Source: Notospermus geniculatus
Lineage: Eukaryota; Nemertea; Pilidiophora; Heteronemertea; Lineidae
Length of the DNA stretch: 64,000 nucleotides
Direction of reading: 5' to 3'
Assembly: GCA_002633025.1 (NCBI GenBank)
Contig: NMRB01000326.1
Span: 51,901 to 115,900 of the forward strand
The translations under genes were made by a program, and so were the position numbers. This document shows positions 11,937 to 23,735 of the stretch, one piece after another (position 1 is the stretch's first letter; each line of letters opens with the position of its first letter). The notes below the pieces were generated by a model. That model saw nothing but the letters and a program-made list of their open reading frames with translations, did not search any database and was not told the DNA's origin.

Positions 11937-12056
11937 TCGAGTTTTCGCAAAGCCCCCGAAACGCCAACGCGAACGTCTATCCTTTTGTTCGGTGCACTCT
12001 TCGTGACATCGAACAATGGGTTTGGTGTTCACATTGGCGTTTCGGCGAAAACTCCC
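11937..12056. mobile_element. TA-flanked GAGTTTTCGC element, unit 1
   Basis: A 120-bp inverted-repeat element. The left end is TCGAGTTTTCGCAAAGCC with CCGAAACGCCAACG inside the arm. The right end is GGCGTTTCGGCGAAAACTCCC. It is flanked by TA (11935-11936 and 12057-12058). The right TA is shared with the next element, so the two lie head to tail. Confidence 0.7.
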
Positions 12057-12058
12057 TA

Positions 12059-12180
12059 GTGAGTTTTCGCAAAGCCCCCGAAACGCCAACGCCAATCACA
12101 TTGTTCGATGCCACGAAGAGAGCAGCGAACAATAGGATAGACATTCGCGTCAGCGTTTCGGGGGCTTTGCGAAAACTCTC
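12059..12180. mobile_element. TA-flanked GAGTTTTCGC element, unit 2
   Basis: A 122-bp element with arms GTGAGTTTTCGCAAAGCCCC / GGGGCTTTGCGAAAACTCTC, bounded by TA on both sides. It has the same arms as unit 1 and shares the GAGTTTTCGC terminus with the larger element at 3770-4159. Its centre is an inverted relative of unit 1's centre. Confidence 0.75.
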
Positions 12181-12597
12181 TATTGTAGAGTGGGCAGCAG
12201 TAGGGAATGTTGTTCTGACCCTATAAGAAAGGACATCTGAAGCCGACTCGTCACTAACGAGTGACAAGCGGTAACCAATTTCAATCTGAATAGAAGACAT
12301 TTAAGGAAAACACATCGTTAAGTAAACTGGGGTGTCAGCATCACTCAGATATCACAGACGGATGAATTTCAGTTTTCATCAGTTGGATAATAATGCGGGA
12401 AAAACATCAAAAAGAGTCTGCAACATCAAGTTTCATTGTATATTTCCATCGTTAACACAAAATACGGCTCAAAAATTGGTTTCTTATTAACCCACACGAA
12501 GCAGTCTCGGCGATGTAAGTAGCAATGACAAAGCCAATGATACAAAAGACTGCTCTTAACTAAAATGTCCTTTAGTCCTGGTGGCACCGTGGAGCAA
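12181..12597. other. No recognisable feature
   Basis: Unique-looking sequence between the MITE pair and the minisatellite; nothing supported. Confidence 0.4.
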
Positions 12598-12910
12598 GCT
12601 CTGGAAACTACGTTAGACTTTACAACTATGGACGAAGTTCCGTGAACGCCGTATAGCCTACCAACACTGGAAACGACTATGGAAAAAGTTCAGCGGACAC
12701 CATGCAGCAAGCACTGGAAACTACGTGAGACATTGTAACTATGGACAAAGTCCCGCGAACACCGTGCGGCAAGCACTGGAAAGTACGTGAGAAATTGCAA
12801 CCGTGGACAAAGTCTCGCAGACCCTGTGCAGCAAGAGATGTCCGTGCGAGACATTGCAACTGCGGACAAAGACCAGAGCATACTGCAGCACCCCAAGCAA
12901 GAGCTCTGGT
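12598..12910. repeat. Minisatellite of about 60-bp units, array 1 (transposase-derived?)
   Basis: Units contain CACTGGAAACTACGTGAGAC, 'ATTGCAACTATGGACAAAG', 'TCCCGCGAACRCCGTGC' and 'GGCAAG'. The array starts at GCTCTGGAAACTACGTTAGA, the same base at which array 2 starts just after the N at 13903. In array 2 the unit follows a transposase N-terminus, and one frame gives NYGRSSVNAVYQRW-like text. That suggests amplification of an HTH-coding piece. Unit length varies around 60-62, so the frame rotates between units. Confidence 0.75.
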
Positions 12911-13129
12911 TGCCATTCTCAAACAAGTCATCTTGCATGTTTTGTCTCTCCCTTTGCTCCAGCAAGAAGCTGCTTGGTTTCCGAGAAGCGAGCAGATTTC
13001 TGCTTGGTTTCTATCAACCCAATCAGTCAATGATAGTATGGTATTGTTTGGGTTGCCCCTGAAAGGTTTCAGACTGCGAGTCTGGCTGTGAGAACATCGC
13101 CTTCCATTAGGGCAGCATCTCAGTGCACT

Positions 13130-13640
13130 CAACGTCAGGGGGAGGAAGTTCAGCTGGCAAAAGAGCCTTACTCTAAACTCCTGTGCGCTTGGTTGTACAA
13201 CACACAGCTGTTACTCCAATCGACTGCATTCCCACTTGGAGACAGCGCCTTTAACACCATTGGAAGCAGAAGAGGTGACCGATATTCAGTACTCTTTTTC
13301 ATGTGCCTTTCTTTTGTCTTCCCCATGGTACACAGGGTGACTTGGCCATTATGGTTTGATTCATGAAGATCAACGGCCTCATTCTAGAATCTAATTTTGC
13401 TCCTGTCAGCTGTGAGCGTAATGTATGTCCTCCGTCGCGCATCAAGCGCCCGATGCACCAGAGCGTTGAGGAAAAAATTCCGGATGAATGGCCTCCCGAT
13501 TATATTACAAAGTATAAAAAGAGACTTTCAGGGCAGTATGGGAAATAAGAACCAACCAAGCTACGGAAGCTGTGGTTGGGATTAGCTACGTAATGTCATA
13601 AAATGAAGTTTTTACGTTCATGCATTCTTGAACCAGCACT
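13130..13640. repeat. Duplicated segment, copy 1 (with 14340-14820)
   Basis: Non-array sequence downstream of minisatellite array 1, repeated 1,187 bp further on with only a few differences (AACGGCC/AACTGCC, AACACC/AATACC). Several identical short frames result, for example 13363-13548 and 14550-14735 (61 codons, 'KRPMHQSVEEKIPDEW'). These match no family I know. They could be a transposon 3' part or simply non-coding. Confidence 0.8.
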
Positions 13641-13830
13641 ACCATGTGTCCCAATAAATTATGTTGGTTACATTTCTACGACCAAATTGGATCAAATGGT
13701 TAAAGTAGGGGCTAACATGTAACACGTAATAGACCTATCCATTTGCCCAGTTTGGTCATTCAAGCGCGAGCGCGTGGTTTAGGGTGTAGGCCAAGCCAAA
13801 TCAGTCTGACTTCAGAGTGCCACTGGATCA

Positions 13831-13902
13831 ATGCCTTTTTACACAAATGAACAGCGCACCTTCATGGTGTTGCAGTATCAAGAAACTGAGAATGCTGCTG
13901 AA
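13831..13902 (+). pseudogene. Transposase N-terminal fragment (DUF4817-like HTH), cut by an assembly gap
   Basis: The frame opens MPFYTNEQRTFMVLQYQETE and runs to the N at 13903. This start resembles the DUF4817/HTH head of mariner-like transposases, which typically begin MPFYxNEQ and continue into an HTH with a YGRxP motif. After the gap the reading continues into the 60-bp array (NYGRSSVNAVYQRWE), which would be the amplified HTH. No DDE catalytic domain is present, so the element is dead. The family call rests on remembered similarity. Confidence 0.5.
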
Positions 13903-13903
13903 N
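13903..13903. other. Assembly gap (single N)
   Basis: The N lies exactly where minisatellite array 2 starts and separates two copies of a duplicated block. This fits an assembler or haplotype join, not biology. Confidence 0.85.
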
Positions 13904-14278
13904 GCTCTGGAAACTACGTTAGACTTTACAACTATGGTCGAAGTTCCGTGAATGCCGTATACCAACGCTGGGAACGACGTGAGACATTGCAACTACGGAC
14001 AAGGTCCCGCGAACGCCGTGCAGCAAGCACTGGAAACTACTTGAGACATTGCAACTACGGACAAAGTCCCGCGAACGCCGAGCGGCAAGCACTGGAAACT
14101 ATTGCAACTATGGACAAAGTCCCGCAAACGCCGTGCAACAAGAAGGGGAAACTACGTGAGAAATTGCAACCGTGGACAAAGTCCCGCAGACGCTGCGCAG
14201 CAAGAGATGTCCGTGCGAGACATTGCAACTGTGGACAAAGACCAGAGGATACTGCAGCATCCCAAGCAAGAGCTCTGG
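13904..14278. repeat. Minisatellite of about 60-bp units, array 2
   Basis: Same unit and same first base as array 1 (GCTCTGGAAACTACGTTAGA), with a different number and order of units. Ends around CCCAAGCAAGAGCTCTGG, as does array 1 near 12907. Confidence 0.75.
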
Positions 14279-14339
14279 GGTGGCTGCATAGCGGAGCCCA
14301 TCTGCCGATAGTGCTGTACATTTTCCCATGCATTTTAAC

Positions 14340-14820
14340 ACAGGCAAAAGAGCCTCACTCTAAACTCCTGTGCGCTTGGTTGTACAACACACAGCTGTTA
14401 CTCCAATCGACTGCATTCCCACTTGGAGACAGCGCCTTTAATACCATTGGAAGCAGAAGAGGTGACCGATATTCAGTACTCTTTTTCATGTGCCTTTCTT
14501 TTGTCTTCCCCATGGTACACAGGGTGACTTGGCCATTATGGTTTGATTCATGAAGATCAACTGCCTCATTCTAGAATCTAATTTTGCTCCTGTCAGCTGT
14601 GAGCGTAATGTATGTCCTCCGTCGCGCATCAAGCGCCCGATGCACCAGAGCGTTGAGGAAAAAATTCCGGATGAATGGCCTCCCGATTATATTACAAAGT
14701 ATAAAAAGAGACTTTCAGGGCAGTATGGGAAATAAGAACCAACCAAGCTACGGAAGCTGTGGTTGGGATTAGCTACGTAATGTCATAAAATGAAGTTTTT
14801 ACGTTCATGCATTCTTGAAC
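14340..14820. repeat. Duplicated segment, copy 2
   Basis: Nearly identical to 13150-13640, from GCAAAAGAGCC through TTCTTGAACCAGCACTAC. The copies diverge abruptly afterwards (CATGTGTCCC versus AGGAAGAAGG). Confidence 0.8.
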
Positions 14821-14901
14821 CAGCACTACAGGAAGAAGGCCGAGAGAAGAGAACAAGGTCCAAAGCGCTATCCATTGTGTACCAGCCTCTTAAGCGCTTC
14901 A

Positions 14902-15080
14902 CATTATTACCCCAGTCTCTCCAGAATCCATTCTTGGGATTCGAGGAGCAGCCCATTCAGTGTATCACGTGATTCTTTCAGACCAGCAGAGAGTAGGCCT
15001 ACAACGTGGTGGCTCAGCTGGGAATCGAACCTGTGACCTCTTGGTTTCAAATCCGACGCTCAGCCTGTGCTATCTCACTT
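14902..15080 (-). mobile_element. tRNA-derived SINE, copy 1
   Basis: Read on the minus strand it begins with a tRNA-like head. That head has an A-box region 'GTGAGATAGCACAGGCTGAG' and B box GGTTCGATTCCC. A body follows that ends in 'CTGCTCCTCGAATCCC' and 'GAGAGACTGGGGTAATAATG'. The same head-body arrangement occurs at 15091-15263 and 56149-56316. Confidence 0.8.
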
Positions 15081-15090
15081 CAGCACTTCA

Positions 15091-15263
15091 CATTATTACC
15101 CCAGTCTCTCCAGAAACCATTCCTGGGGACTCAAGGAGCAGCTCAATCAGTCGTTCACGTGATCCTTTCTGACAGTTGAGAGTAGGAAGAGGTGACGAGC
15201 TGGGAATCGAACCTTGACCTCTCGGTTTCGAGTTAGCCACTTGACCCTGCGCCACCTCACCAT
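15091..15263 (-). mobile_element. tRNA-derived SINE, copy 2
   Basis: Adjacent same-orientation copy of the SINE. The head reads 'GGTGGCGCAGGGTCAAGTGG', the B-box region is AAGGTTCGATTCCCAGC, and the tail is 'CTGCTCCTTGAGTCCCC'. The two copies form a direct pair about 10 bp apart. Confidence 0.8.
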
Positions 15264-17097
15264 TGAGGGCATCCTCGAGACAGACAGGTTTCGTTCCTTG
15301 GAAAAGGTGTCCTCCTTAGGGTAATATTATGGTAATCAAATTGGATGGAACCACATTTCATGACGAAGAGGGAAATCGTTACAGACCTGTTGGTGGTTCG
15401 CATTACAAGAATTAGCATCTACTAATGCAAAATGTACACAAATCAATAGAACACCGCAAGAATATCAACTACAGACCAAAATGGTAGGTCATGTGACCCT
15501 AATGACGCAAACCAACCATATTTAAAAGAAAGCATCAAACTTAAAGAGCAATTTGTGGCAATTAACGGCAAGAGATTGCCTTTAATGAGCCATAAATCTG
15601 AAGACACCTGCAATCAGGGATTCATAGGCGGCGAAAATATAGGAAATGTTGATAATTATTTCTCAACATTCGTGGGTGAGGAAACATTTTGAAAGTAACG
15701 ACCATAATGCGTGTCATAACGGAAGAAAACGAACATTACGGGGTGATGGACGCGCCGCCGATTGATTTTCACCTGCTCTTAAAGGCAAGTGATAATCCAT
15801 GATTTGGGTTAGATCAGAAAAATCACATGATGTCCCTGAGTACGCCACCTCATGACAAGAAATAAAGGCGCTACAGCGCTGACAAGCAAAGAAGGTACGG
15901 ACGGACGGATGCATCGACAGACTGATGGACCGACGGATGGACCGACTCGTCGACTTTCCCATGACAGACCACCATTAAAGTGTCTAAGCACAGCACAATG
16001 CCGATGGGCAAAGCAGGCTAAAAAGTGACAGCAGGTTTTCCATGTTCCCTACTCACCATCACCATGAAAGCAACAGGCATTGTCGGCATCGCAAATCCAT
16101 CCTGGAAATAACTTGTCTGTCTGTCTGTCTGTCTACGTATCCGGACTTGTTGGGTGTTGTTCACAGAATGAGACTCTGACAGAAAGTGTCGAATCAACAG
16201 AGAAAACTCGTCCAAATCGAGGTTAAGCTTATTATTTGGTCCAATTTCATTATTATCAGAGGGAATTCTAGGGCATAGATACACTAACTTAAACTATTGA
16301 TCATTCACAATTTACATAGTGGTCGAGGTTCCGCTCGGACCCGCCACTTCATGTGATAGAGATCAGAGGGCAACTCGCTCGGACAGTCTACGTTTTCTCA
16401 GCTCACCAAGGTTTCCTCTGAAGGTCTTATATGACCGGTCGTGCCAGTCAAGATGTCAATTGGAAATCAAACGCCGCCATCAGGAATCTATTACTCTACC
16501 AACATCAGAAATTAATTGCCTATTAACAGCATATTTGCACAAGTGTCCTGTGGCTTTGCTGCCATCGAATACTATTTAGTAGAACACGGTCAAATACATA
16601 TATATCTGTAGGCTGACCTACAGAAATAGTCTGCAAAAATACCAAAATTATTTTGAATTTGAAATTGCAAACTTCACGAGCCGTATTCGGCGCCTCAGGT
16701 TGTCTTGCCTAATGAACACAGCTGAAGTAAGACACACAATATTCCTAATTGAAAGTTGAAGACGGTGTTCCCACCACACGAAAGACCAGATCAGATAGCG
16801 GCTTGTCACATTTTTATCAACCAACAACTTCTAAATTCCAAAATGGCGGATTTGTTTAAGCTGATCGAGGTTGTTGACGTTGTTGTCAGCCTTGGATTAG
16901 CTCTGATCAGAGTTATCGTGTCTTCTCCAGATTTCATGCCTACTACCCCCAAGTTTCTCCAAGTTAATCCCCCAAGAGCTCCCTTATCTCATCCCTAAAC
17001 CATACTTTAAGCCCCTTCTTAAATCCCTGACATGTCTTCTTCGTTTCATTAAAGTTTAAGAATCAGTATAGGTGCGTACTGTAGCCCCAGTTATAGC
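15264..17097. other. Intergenic; microsatellite at 16114-16133
   Basis: (TGTC)5 occurs at 16114-16133. A GGAC/GACG-rich stretch lies at 15896-15950. A plus frame starting AAAATGGCGGATTTG near 16842 has a strong start context and a hydrophobic N-terminus but only 51 codons. No gene is called. Confidence 0.4.
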
Positions 17098-17260
17098 GGT
17101 TCTTCACGTGATGTCACATTTCCATGACGACAGGATGCCGCCATATCGGCCGTCAAGATGTTAAGCGACGTCACGTCATGAACACAGCATCAACACACAG
17201 ATCCTGATGTCAATGTCATGACGTGACACTTTTGACGTCATTGCCGGCCATCCGTCACCG
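17098..17260. repeat. TGACGTCA-rich dispersed repeat, copy 2
   Basis: Homologue of 1842-2003, starting GGTTCTTCACGTGATGTCAC. The copies share order and spacing of the CRE-like words but differ at many sites (first CRE TGATGTCAC here). It is an older or diverged copy. Confidence 0.6.
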
Positions 17261-20200
17261 CATACTAACTTCTGTGTGCGGTGACGAAGGGAGAGAATGC
17301 CAAGAACCTCTGTTCTCAGAATGACATTCTGCGCACTAGAATTGACCCATCCTCTTGCGACATGGTGCAGAAAATTCCTCAAAAAACAGCCTTTCTGCAT
17401 TTTTTGGATATTTTTTCCCAGGTATCCTTACAATCTTCAGAACACACTCCCACCCACCTTGCAAGCCTATTTCCCAGCGCCAAATAAAAAGTACGATAAA
17501 AAGTATACATCAGAGAACATGCAGATGTGTGGCATGGGCAGATTTTGATAAGAATACCGGTACCTGTTGCATCTACGGTTGATCAGTTGTCCGTTTGAAC
17601 AACAGACGCCTACCTGGTCACCGAAACAGCCGCACTAATTCTCATCTACATTGCAAATGTGCTTGAAGCAAACGGAGAGTAATTTCCTCACGATTTGCTT
17701 ATTCTTTCAATTAGAAGATATTCCCTTTGTGATCGCCGTCAACGGGAATGTTCACTTACATCTTAATTGAACAATCTTCACATCATGCGTTAGAAAATCC
17801 AACTTGCTTTGAGCTTCGTCAACTAAAGCTATAACGGCAACATTTTTTTTTTGAATATTTGAACAACATTCCTTGAGCAACACGATCTTTTGACCCTATA
17901 CACTGGCCAATAATTAGCAACATTAAACAACATGTTGGAAAACTTTTCCCCTGTACACACACAGCATTTGTCCAACAAGGTGTTGTTTTTCTGTATGTTG
18001 GAAAAACGTTGCCAACGGACTGACACTTTTGAATCGCATCATTAGCGCAGAAATCTTCCGGTTATCTTCAATTTTGATTTCTTTTCGCATCTGCAAGATG
18101 TGTCAAATCATCACGTCCGATATAAAGACCTTTTTCTGTGGCAAGAACGTGGAGTTTTACGGGAGTGTTGCTGAGGATCTGCGTAAATGTCGCCCTCCTC
18201 CGTTGATGCCTCATCCCGATTTACCAGGGTGACAAACATTGGCATACCATGTAACAAGATCGCTCCAAACATGTGACAACTTTATTATGCAGCTTATCAA
18301 AGGAGACCTGATGAATTGGTGAAGAACATCCCGATAACCATCCTATTTTCTAAGTTTAGAACACACAAAAATCCCTTGATGTGTGTTCCTCTTGGGAACC
18401 ATTTAAAACAGAGAAAAATGGCAAAGAACCGATTCTAATTCCCGCGCACAGCATCCAATGGGAAAAAGAACGAGCCAATACGAATGTAAGGCTGCTATTT
18501 TGATATAGTATACGGTCTGGGATGATACAGCGGCTAAAAACATAACTATGATTGATTAAGGTCATCTTTAGATGGCCCAACCTTCGATACGACATTTTGT
18601 TGTTGTCAGAAAAAGTTCCGATCTGTTTCCTTCATCCTTCCCGTCTTCCTCTTGTCATTCATCCAGGCTTTAAGGATTACGCTTTCAAGATGCTGGGATG
18701 GGAAGACAAGTGTTTTCGCTTCTTGGAAAATCTTCGTTCAAGGTCAATGATAATTTGTGGAATTACCGTATCAAAGTCAATAAAATATGAGAAATGCACC
18801 TTCAGTGCACAGCATGTACATTGTACATGTATTGCACTTTTTGTAATTGTGCATGCGCACTACCATGTTTTGCATCATTGCTGACGACATATCAGAAACA
18901 TCTCTCGGAACTCAAAAGAGCAGCTGCAATGGGGCCCTTAGCCCACTGCCTCAATAGGTGTCACTAGTGGTTTAAACTATTGAAATGAAACTGACATCCT
19001 GGTCCTGATTAATTTCCTGCACAAAAGGCGTCCGTTGTATAGGACCTGGTTACGATGTGGTGCCCTCTATCGTAGATAGGATCCCCATTCATTCAGATGA
19101 CAGATTGAGGCAAAACGTAGCTTGTAAGGAAATGTCTGATCCCAGCCAGCTCCTGATACACAGGTCCATATTCTGACTGCAAGTCCATAGGTTACTGAGG
19201 AAACATGCAAACACACGCACCAAGTCAAAACGGGACAAGTTCACTTTTAATGGCAGCAAAGACAGGTTTATCGAACTTTTAATTGTGGGGTCTGGCCACA
19301 AACTGCTATAAAGATATACAGCCATGAGTTTGAATACATTCATTAAAGGAATGGACTGTCAGGTGTGACTTTAATGACCATTTTAATGGACAATTCTTGT
19401 TCTAATCAGGTTGGTTTAAAGGGAGATGTACCTCTACAACAAATATGAGGAATCTAACGGAGTGATAGTTTGTTTTTCAAAAGCTGCAGTCAGCACCATC
19501 ATTCTGAGATCGGGGAGGTGGCCTTGACCCCATTACAAAACAGACCTGGTCAGGGAAAATAAAGCTGGCACCGCCGGAAGGAAACGGCAACAAGACTTTT
19601 GTGCATAAAAAACATCTCCCTGATTGAATCAAGCTGCTGTTCTGACGAAAGTTAATCAATCTGCATACAGACATGTAAAAAGGCTGGCGGAATGGTAAAG
19701 AAACTCGCATCTGTAGTCATTGATTTAAAAAGAAACAAAATGTTTCTCGTATTCTCATTAGGTTAAGCCGTGTTTGTCAAATACAATAATGGAAATGGAT
19801 TGCAATAAGGTGATTATCTCAAGAAGAACTGCCCCGAGCATGTAAGCCTTCGTCACAAACCATATTTTTACTAACTTCAAGAAGTCTCTGCTGGCTAATC
19901 AATCATACCGTATGATTGTAAAAAGATCAATTTATTATGAGAACAGAAAAACGCACGTAGCACGATTATTAAAAAAATTAGTTTACACATTCTTGTTCCT
20001 CACTCTGTCTCGTTGTTCGTTTAGTTGGGTGATTTTATCACATTGGCTCGCACGCTTGTTAATTTCAACTCGTTATCACTCTAATTGGCAATTGGTGCAA
20101 CTGAGTCCAGGAAAGAACTCGGTGTTCATTACAGTTCAAGAAATTATCATGCTACATGACAATAGCACGTAATGTTGGCACTGAGGGGTGACCCTGGAAA

Positions 20201-20825
20201 AGGTGCCCCGCCCAACATGTTTGCCAAAATTGGGGCAATTAGCCAAGTAATGCTGGAATAGAGGGGGACCTTGACAAAGATTGGAGTCCTGGAAATCATT
20301 TCTCAAACCTGTATCGTCTCATTTTCAATTCCATGTACGTGTACGTATTATCCTATGTTGAAATTACAGATAAGCTGTTTAACATATGTCATATTCCATT
20401 AAGACCTTGTAGTCGCTTTCCTTTCATCAGAATGAACTTTATTCAGCATATTATCAGAATGTTAACCGTCACCCGATGTTGAAAAAAAGATGGTGCAAAC
20501 GTCGACTTGAATGCTTTTGTGGCTGTCAATTTATGTTCTGTTCTTGAGAAAAAAACAGATATTGTGATGCCTCGATAAATTTCCATCTTGAAAGTTCCCA
20601 AGAATCCCCGGAGCCACACTAATGAACCATACGCCGTAATTAAATTGTCTGCGTGCGGACCTAACAGGGCCCCATTCGGCTGGTACCCTGGTTGTGCGGT
20701 AGGCAATTCCCAGCAGGCGAGACAGAAGGCTTTTTTCAGATTTCAATGTTCTTTCTCCCTGTCTTAAGAATTTCCAAACTTTCGCAGACATTTTTTTTGT
20801 GCACACCATAAAAACGGCAGTGTCC
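17261..20825. other. Intergenic; no supported gene
   Basis: 3.5 kb with only short open frames on both strands. The dispersed 52-bp repeat lies at 18939-18990. I found no exon with matched splice signals and no recognisable protein motif. Confidence 0.4.
18939..18990. repeat. Short dispersed repeat, copy 2
   Basis: Matches 6316-6367 over GCCCACTGCCTCAATAGGTG and the following 30 bases. Confidence 0.6.
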
Positions 20826-20913
20826 ATTCTCCAATGCTCCTCTTCATCTACTCAAGCGTGTGTATGTCTGAAGAGAAGCGACACCAACACCCTGCTATGG
20901 GAGGATGGCAGTG
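20826..20913. mobile_element. MITE family F, diverged copy
   Basis: 'CTCCTCTTCATCTACTCAAG' and 'GAAGAGAAGCGACACC...CCTGCTATGGGAGGATGG' match the arms of the element at 61453-61558. The left arm's outer part is degraded. Confidence 0.45.
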
Positions 20914-22098
20914 TCTTCTCGGCGGTTTCCCATTAAAATCAACCCATAGAGCCAACGTCATAGGAAATAAGGAGAGTGAAGCGATCACAAATTCAGCCCT
21001 GTCACTAGACGTCATCCACAATGTTACTTAACTGTCACATTTTAAAATCTGACGTACGTACACTGTATGAATATTTGATGCACGTTTTGCCCGCAAAAGC
21101 TATCTCTCATGTTGTAAAGAAAGTGAAAAGGCTTCCCACAATCTCTGCTAATGACAGGCATTCCAATGGTAATGGTGGGATCGAGATACCATTACAATAA
21201 CATCCCATTAACGACTCTGCTAATGATGTTAGGTCGTCTCTGAAGGTGCCGGGAATGATCACTGAATGAATGGTTAATTATATGATAGTCATCATCATTT
21301 TGTCATGTTTTCAATCTCTCTAAATGTTCAGGGTACAAATTACAGGTAAGTATTGGCACTTCAAAGCTCGCTTTAGACATCTGTTCACAAGTTTGGACAC
21401 TTATGGCAAATTCGATCATCAGCCTGACCTCACTAGGGCAGGTGGGAAGAGGTTGCATTTCTCTTTATTCCCAATCAGATTACCAGCAAAAAACGATTCA
21501 TGGTATGGAAGATTCAGTCGATTAAAAGACGTCTTCCTTGTTGCAGGTGAACTTATGAGACTATCTCAGATTGGCCAAAAGACGCCGATCTCCTGTGGAT
21601 TGGTGCCCTCTTGTTGAAGAACAAACAAATACCAACAGAAGGCATTTCTACGTTCGAATAAAGCCTGTCAGTGGCTTGGAGAAAGAGATGTCTGGAAGCT
21701 GTTAATGCTATTTCTAAAGCTTAAGTTCCTGAATTGAATTACAAGAAGACGCACCATTGGCGTTCACGCAGGATTAATTGGAGTGTCCTCGGCAACAACT
21801 GAGCTCCTCTTAACGTGAACTTTGCCAAGAGATCATTCAAGTGACACTGCACGTTAACCTCAAGCAAACAACAAGAATGAATGTTGATTTCCACAAGCCG
21901 TCGAGCGAGTGGACTTTTTGTGGTGTGGAGGCGTAAAATGAGATTTTCACCAAAGAACAGTACTCTACACCAGAATCAAAACATGCAGTCAAAGTGGAAG
22001 GCTGAATGCTAAAAGAACCACAAAGTCACTTTTGATAACTTTTCAGGAAAGATTATTCTTAACTTCAAAAGTCAGATTTTGAAACTTTCCTGAACATA
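20914..22098. other. No recognisable feature
   Basis: About 1.2 kb with no supported gene, RNA or repeat. The 97-codon plus frame at 21324-21617 has no family resemblance. Confidence 0.4.
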
Positions 22099-22317
22099 CG
22101 GGAGAATCCAACTTACCTCGACACGAGTCCATGCCATAAAAATTTTCGAAGTTCTAAATACCATAATATAGAGGGGCAGCATAATGGTAAATGTAACAGC
22201 CTGTATTATACAGCTGTTCCATCTACCATTATGCTACCCCTACTATATTACGATATTTTTAGAACTTACAAAATTTTTATGACCTGGACTCGTGTCGAGG
22301 TAAGTTGGATTCTCCCG
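22099..22317. mobile_element. TA-flanked CGGGAG inverted-repeat element
   Basis: A 219-bp element with arms of about 85 bp. The left end is CGGGAGAATCCAACTTACCT and the right end is AGGTAAGTTGGATTCTCCCG, flanked by TA at 22097-22098 and 22318-22319. The arms also pair over 'CGACACGAGTCCA' and 'TACCATTATGCT'. Non-coding. Confidence 0.85.
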
Positions 22318-23093
22318 TAGCTACAGGTGTTACATTCTAATCTCTGGGGATTGGTTTTCAATAGTCATGCCGCTTATTCCGTCATTCAACAATAGAAGTG
22401 GACACTTTTACAGGGGGACACTCTGTACCGTTACACCGGCACATTGAAATCCATGATTTCAAAATTGAGCGGAATTTGGTAAACGATACAATAATGTCAG
22501 TATGTCAAAGTTTGACTTGGGCTGTTTTGGCAGTCTGGACGTTCAAGGCTTTCAAGTGATTTTGATCTTATTATGAAGTTGACAGACAATAACATCATAT
22601 TCCTCAGCGGCCTGTCAGTAAGCCAATTGTCTAAATAAAAGATCAGTCAACATATTGTTACTCAGCATATCTCTATTGCTTTGAAGGTGAAACTACAGTT
22701 CTTACAAAGATAACTGGTTTATGGTCGACTCCACCTTAACTAGAACCATAGGAGATGAAGAACTTTGAGACACAATGCACATCCCACTTGAACCTTGTCT
22801 CTTGAAATCATATTCCATAATACCACCAAATTAAAAGGAAAAGAAACGTTGGAACGTCGTTCGAAAATCATATATTTGTGACATGTGGATGGAGCTAAGA
22901 TCCCGACATAAGGCAAGACGGGTAATTATGATGTAATGGGATTGTTTGGAAAAAGTGAAAGTTGAGAAAGAACAAAGCCGGGTCAGGAAGTTCATTCTAA
23001 GACGTAAGTACGTAAACAGATGGTGAAATAATGGAATTAGGCCCGCCGTGTCAACTTATAACCGAAATGACTCCTCACGATTCAATGGATCAT
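22318..23093. other. No recognisable feature
   Basis: About 770 bp between two MITEs, with no gene or repeat seen. Confidence 0.4.
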
Positions 23094-23197
23094 ATGAATA
23101 AAGACTAGCAAATGCTTTTACTTCAGATTTGTACAGCATTGCCTCGTGCATTTGTATTGCAAAATTCAAGTAAAAGCATTTGCTAGTCTTTATTCAT
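23094..23197. mobile_element. MITE family C, copy 2
   Basis: 104-bp inverted repeat ATGAATAAAGACTAGCAAAT ... ATTTGCTAGTCTTTATTCAT, with the same inner arm AAATGCTTTTACTT as the copies at 3668 and 43053. The centre is unrelated between copies. Confidence 0.8.
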
Positions 23198-23214
23198 CAT
23201 TATCTCACCCTTAT

Positions 23215-23735
23215 TTCTGCTACTGAGCGGAGGCTTTTGTCCACCATCGTGAGGTTATCAGGGGTTTCTAACCGCCTGCTCCCCTAAACCGGAAACAAAT
23301 GACCATCCTGAGGTCATCAGGGGCCCTGAGCGCTCTTCCTCTACGTCAGCAACACAAGGACCATCTCGAGATTATCAGAGGTAGTGCTCGCTTCCCTGCA
23401 TCACCACACAAGGACATGAGGTTATCAGGGGTTCATGGCGTCCCTTCCCGGCGTCACCACACACAAGGACCATCCTGACGTTATCAGGGGTTCTCAGCGC
23501 TCGCTCCCTGCGTCAGAAACGCAAGGATCATCCTGAGGTTACATGTATCAGGGGCTCTTAACGCTCGCTCCCTGCGTCAGAAACGCTAGGACGATCCTGA
23601 GGGTATCAGGGCTTACTTCATCAGAAACATCAGAACCATCCCAGGTTATTCGGTGTTCTTAGCGCTCGCTGCCTAACGTAACTGCTCTCAGACTTCTGTT
23701 TGTGTTGACGAGGAGGAGCGAGCGCCAGAGGCAGT
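23215..23735. repeat. Minisatellite, about 58-bp unit
   Basis: Seven to eight units of 'GGACCATCCTGAGGTTATCA', 'GGGGTTCTCAGCGCTCGCTC', 'CCTGCGTCAGAAACGCAA'. One unit carries an extra ACATGTATC. The unit's GCGCTCGCTCC phrase also occurs singly near 30187 and, inverted, near 36338, so the array probably grew from a dispersed element. Confidence 0.8.

Noticed and set aside
12677-13132. 151-codon minus frame and overlapping frames across the 60-bp arrays
   Set aside because: Frames rotate with the array unit and appear on both strands; repeat artefact.
16842-16998. 51-codon frame starting AAAATGGCGGAT
   Set aside because: Strong start context and a hydrophobic stretch, but too short, no donor in frame and no family.
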